Shown here piece after piece: positions 61,874 to 64,000 of a stretch of 64,000 nt of DNA (the first letter of the stretch is position 1; every line of letters begins with the position of its first letter). The notes under the pieces were generated by a model. It did no database searches. It worked only from the letters and a program-made list of their open reading frames with translations, and was not told the DNA's origin. The stretch lies in the NCBI RefSeq assembly GCF_004354085.1, contig NZ_SMSE01000002.1, forward strand, positions 372,001 to 436,000, in the 5' to 3' direction. This DNA comes from Seongchinamella unica. Lineage in GTDB: Bacteria > Pseudomonadota > Gammaproteobacteria > Pseudomonadales > Halieaceae. The position numbers and the translations under genes are program-made.

Positions 61874-63706
61874 ATGAAAAAGAAGCTGCTAACCATGTCG
61901 GTTCTCGCCGCCATCAGTACGCAGGCCCAGGCATTTCAATTTGACACGTCCGAGGACTGGGAAATTCGCTGGGATAACACCTTCAAGGCGAATCTCATGT
62001 CTCGGGTCGACAAGCAGGACAAGGATGTTTACCTGGGCGGCCGCGGAAACAGCGCGACGGGAGCGGGTCTTGCGGATGATGCAACCCTGTCGGTGGATCG
62101 CAGCAATCTGGGTATTATCAGTACCCGCCTTGATGTTCTGTCGGAATTCGACGTGATCTGGAAGCAGGATTTCGGCTTCCGTATCAGCGCCTCGGGCTGG
62201 TACGACCACGCCTACAAGGATTCTGATCACCCCTCTGACCGCTTTCGCACCTGGGCATCTCCCAGTGTGGATCCCGGGGAGTACACTGACGAGGCGAAAG
62301 ACCTGCACTACCTGGGTGGGGAAATCCTCGACGCATTTGTGTTCGGTAACTGGTTTATCGGCGATACCTCACTGGGCGTGCGCGCGGGGCGCCACACCAT
62401 TTACTGGGGCAACAGCCTGCTGGCGACCGGCGCTATTGCCGGTGTGGGTGGCGCCATGGCGCCAGTAGATTTCATGAAGGCACTCTCGGTGCCCGGCTCT
62501 GAGGCCAAGGAACTGTTCCGCCCGACTGCAAAACTGTCTACCGTGTTCCAGGTGACTGACAACCTGACCCTGAACGCCTACTACAGCTTTGAGCACGAGC
62601 GTTACCGCCTGCCGGAAAGCGGCACCTATTTCAGCCCGGCGGAAGGCCTGACTGAGGACACCGAGTTTGCGACGGTGATAGCCGGCGAGCCCATCCGCGT
62701 TGGCATGCAGGTGAACAAAGACAAGCACGACAGCGACGAGTGGGGCTTCAATGCCCAGTACTGGGTGGATGCCTGGGCCCTGGAAACCAGCTTTATCTAC
62801 CTGAACTACGTCGACAAGAACCTGCACGGCCTGCACTCCGGTTTTGACACCGGGCAATTGGCTTACACTCTGGCACCCAGCACGCCGGCTGCGGCTGGAC
62901 TGTTAGCCGTCTGGAATGGCGGTTGCGCCGCGGGCGTGCTTGAGCCGTGTCCGCCGAACCCTCCCGTGATTGACCCCAACACCGGTACCGCGATTGTCGG
63001 TCAGGCTCGTTGGCTGTTCAAGGACGATATCGATCTGTATGCCATCTCCCTGGCCAAGGAGATTGGCGGCATCAGCTTTGGTGCCGACATCGTGTTGCGC
63101 AAGGACACTGGTTTGGCTCCCGACCTGGGCGCTTCCTTCAACCGTTTTTATGGGGCACCGGACGCCTTCGTAGACGCTATCCAGGGAACCCTTGGATTGG
63201 GTCACATCCCCGGCGAGTTTAGCGACTACGACTCCGGCAACTACCTGGGCCCCGTCGGTGATGTCTGGTCTGTGGTGATTAACGGCCTGGGCCTGCTCCA
63301 GAGCGGCGCGCTGTGGGACGGCGGCAGCTACATTTTGGAAGCGACTTTCCAGATGCTGGATGACTGTACTGAAAACTGTGAGTTGCTGGATTTCCGCGTC
63401 TACGAAGACCGCGTGGTCAGCACTATCGGCGGCGTGTTCAAGCCCACCTGGTACCAGGTGTATCCCGGCTGGGATCTCAGCGCGATCGCCGCCGTTTCCT
63501 ACACGATTGATGGCGAGAAAAGCCCCTTCACCTTCGGTGGTGATGAAGAGCGTGGCAGCGGCAGCATCGGCCTGGAGCTTAGCATCGACCAGAAGTGGAC
63601 GATTGATGCCCGTTACAACGCCTACTTCGGCCCGGTGGCCGCGGGTATTGGCGGGCTGTTGAAGGACAGGGACAACATCTCCATTACCGCAAAGCGAACC
63701 TTCTAA
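61874..63706 (+). CDS. DUF1302 family outer-membrane protein
   Basis: Seen: 610 residues from ATG 61874, preceded by GAGGGAAG at 6-7 nt. Signal peptide MKKKLLTMSVLAAISTQAQA, then beta-strand-rich sequence with QFDTSEDWEIRWDNTFKANLMSRV at the N-terminus, GVRAGRHTIYWGNSLLATGAIAGVGGAMAPVDF, and a C-terminal barrel ending DNISITAKRTF with terminal Phe. Family is a predicted outer-membrane porin-like protein often paired with DUF1329 in steroid- or alkane-rich gene neighbourhoods. Transport substrate unknown. An earlier Met at 61814 lacks a ribosome site. Confidence 0.9.
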   Translation: MKKKLLTMSVLAAISTQAQAFQFDTSEDWEIRWDNTFKANLMSRVDKQDKDVYLGGRGNSATGAGLADDATLSVDRSNLGIISTRLDVLSEFDVIWKQDFGFRISASGWYDHAYKDSDHPSDRFRTWASPSVDPGEYTDEAKDLHYLGGEILDAFVFGNWFIGDTSLGVRAGRHTIYWGNSLLATGAIAGVGGAMAPVDFMKALSVPGSEAKELFRPTAKLSTVFQVTDNLTLNAYYSFEHERYRLPESGTYFSPAEGLTEDTEFATVIAGEPIRVGMQVNKDKHDSDEWGFNAQYWVDAWALETSFIYLNYVDKNLHGLHSGFDTGQLAYTLAPSTPAAAGLLAVWNGGCAAGVLEPCPPNPPVIDPNTGTAIVGQARWLFKDDIDLYAISLAKEIGGISFGADIVLRKDTGLAPDLGASFNRFYGAPDAFVDAIQGTLGLGHIPGEFSDYDSGNYLGPVGDVWSVVINGLGLLQSGALWDGGSYILEATFQMLDDCTENCELLDFRVYEDRVVSTIGGVFKPTWYQVYPGWDLSAIAAVSYTIDGEKSPFTFGGDEERGSGSIGLELSIDQKWTIDARYNAYFGPVAAGIGGLLKDRDNISITAKRTF

Positions 63707-63729
63707 GATTGGTCTAGTCTGTTTGTATA

Positions 63730-63745
63730 ACGATATCAATATCGT
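63730..63745. promoter_or_regulatory. Palindrome ACGATAT-CA-ATATCGT between DUF1302 and DUF1329 genes
   Basis: Perfect 7-bp arms with a two-base centre, 15 bp before the DUF1329 start. AT-rich and without a T-run, so more like an operator than a terminator. Confidence 0.35.
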
Positions 63746-63760
63746 AAAGAGGAATTTATT

Positions 63761-64000
63761 ATGATTTTCAAGAAAACTCTGGCTGCTCTCTGCCTCGGTA
63801 GCTTCGTCGCCGGTACTGCACTGGCGGCGGTTTCGCCGGAAGAGGCGGCCCGCCTGGGCAAGGACCTCACGCCCATGGGCGCAGAAGCCGCCGGCAATGC
63901 CGATGGCAGTATTCCGCCCTGGAACCCGGCGGGTACGCCCATCCCCGCAGACTTTGTACCAGGCTCAGACAACTATGTGGATGCCTACCCGGGAGAAGAG
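63761..64000 (+). CDS. DUF1329 family protein (partial, C-terminus outside window)
   Basis: Seen: 80 codons from ATG 63761, with AGAGGAA just upstream, open to the window end. Signal peptide IFKKTLAALCLGSFVAGTALA, then VSPEEAARLGKDLTPMGAEAAGNADGSIPPWNPAG, the characteristic N-terminus of DUF1329 periplasmic or outer-membrane-linked proteins. Follows DUF1302 by 55 bp; the two families commonly sit side by side and are thought to act together in uptake of hydrophobic substrates, though this has not been shown biochemically here. Confidence 0.93.
   Translation, partial: MIFKKTLAALCLGSFVAGTALAAVSPEEAARLGKDLTPMGAEAAGNADGSIPPWNPAGTPIPADFVPGSDNYVDAYPGEE

Noticed and set aside
1-64000. CRISPR, tRNA, rRNA, insertion sequences, prophage
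   Set aside because: No regularly spaced repeats, no cloverleaf seen, no transposase or integrase motifs in any plausible frame.

Overview
This looks like a chromosomal segment of a free-living, high-G+C marine gammaproteobacterium, most likely of the Halieaceae/Haliea-Congregibacter type. That is inferred from the gene mix (two TonB-dependent receptors, DUF1302/DUF1329 outer-membrane/periplasmic pair, DUF3604, DUF481, SSS-type hybrid kinase, Old Yellow Enzymes, FdsGBACD formate dehydrogenase); no rRNA or tRNA is present to confirm it. Coding density is high, neighbouring genes often share 1-11 bp, and I see no insertion sequence, prophage, integron or CRISPR array.

Region by region. (1) 1-9.2 kb: a divergent LysR regulator and a cassette for glutathione-dependent formaldehyde oxidation to CO2: frmA, fghA, then the NAD-linked molybdenum formate dehydrogenase fdsG-fdsB-fdsA-fdhD(fdsC)-fdsD, with a SIMPL-domain periplasmic protein coupled to the end. 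(2) 9.2-12.7 kb: a GCS2-type carboxylate-amine ligase homologue translationally overlapped with an aspartoacylase/succinylglutamate-desuccinylase homologue, then a luciferase-like monooxygenase. (3) 12.7-18.9 kb: two tiny overlapping reverse-strand ORFs, an HxlR regulator, a TonB-dependent receptor, metY and sstT. (4) 18.9-23.9 kb: a reverse-strand cobalamin operon (cobO, cbiP/cobQ, btuC, btuD, btuF) behind a clear sigma70-like promoter and a cobalamin riboswitch. (5) 24.0-28.2 kb: DUF501 protein, then a lipoprotein cytochrome c5, a Tat-type FAD-dependent aldonolactone-oxidase homologue, a Tat-type PLP (DSD1/alanine-racemase-fold) enzyme and a YigZ protein. (6) 28.3-33.2 kb: DAHP synthase, a second TonB-dependent receptor, DUF481 protein. 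(7) 33.3-43.8 kb: SSS-hybrid histidine kinase, GspG-like lipoprotein, a two-RCK channel-like protein without a normal K+ filter, an AraC regulator, DUF3604 protein, an ornithine-decarboxylase-type enzyme and its divergent Lrp/AsnC regulator. (8) 43.9-51.3 kb: dinB, LysR, cysC-sat-DHH phosphoesterase, and a GGDEF/EAL protein. (9) 51.5-64 kb: Old Yellow Enzyme, SLC13 transporter, and a catabolic-looking cluster (NTF2-like, second Old Yellow Enzyme, epimerase, two SDRs, an extended SDR, AraC regulator, DUF1302 and DUF1329) that resembles steroid/terpenoid degradation loci in content.

The most noteworthy points are: the predicted Tat-exported flavin + PLP enzyme pair with a cytochrome lipoprotein; the coupled ligase/hydrolase pair; three separate convergent gene pairs whose stop codons interlock on the same CTAG; a DHH phosphoesterase placed next to PAPS-forming genes; a GspG-like domain on a lipoprotein; a channel-like protein with an atypical filter; a degenerate EAL active site; two Old Yellow Enzymes sharing an unusual HxxS active-site motif; and several well-formed inverted repeats in promoter regions.
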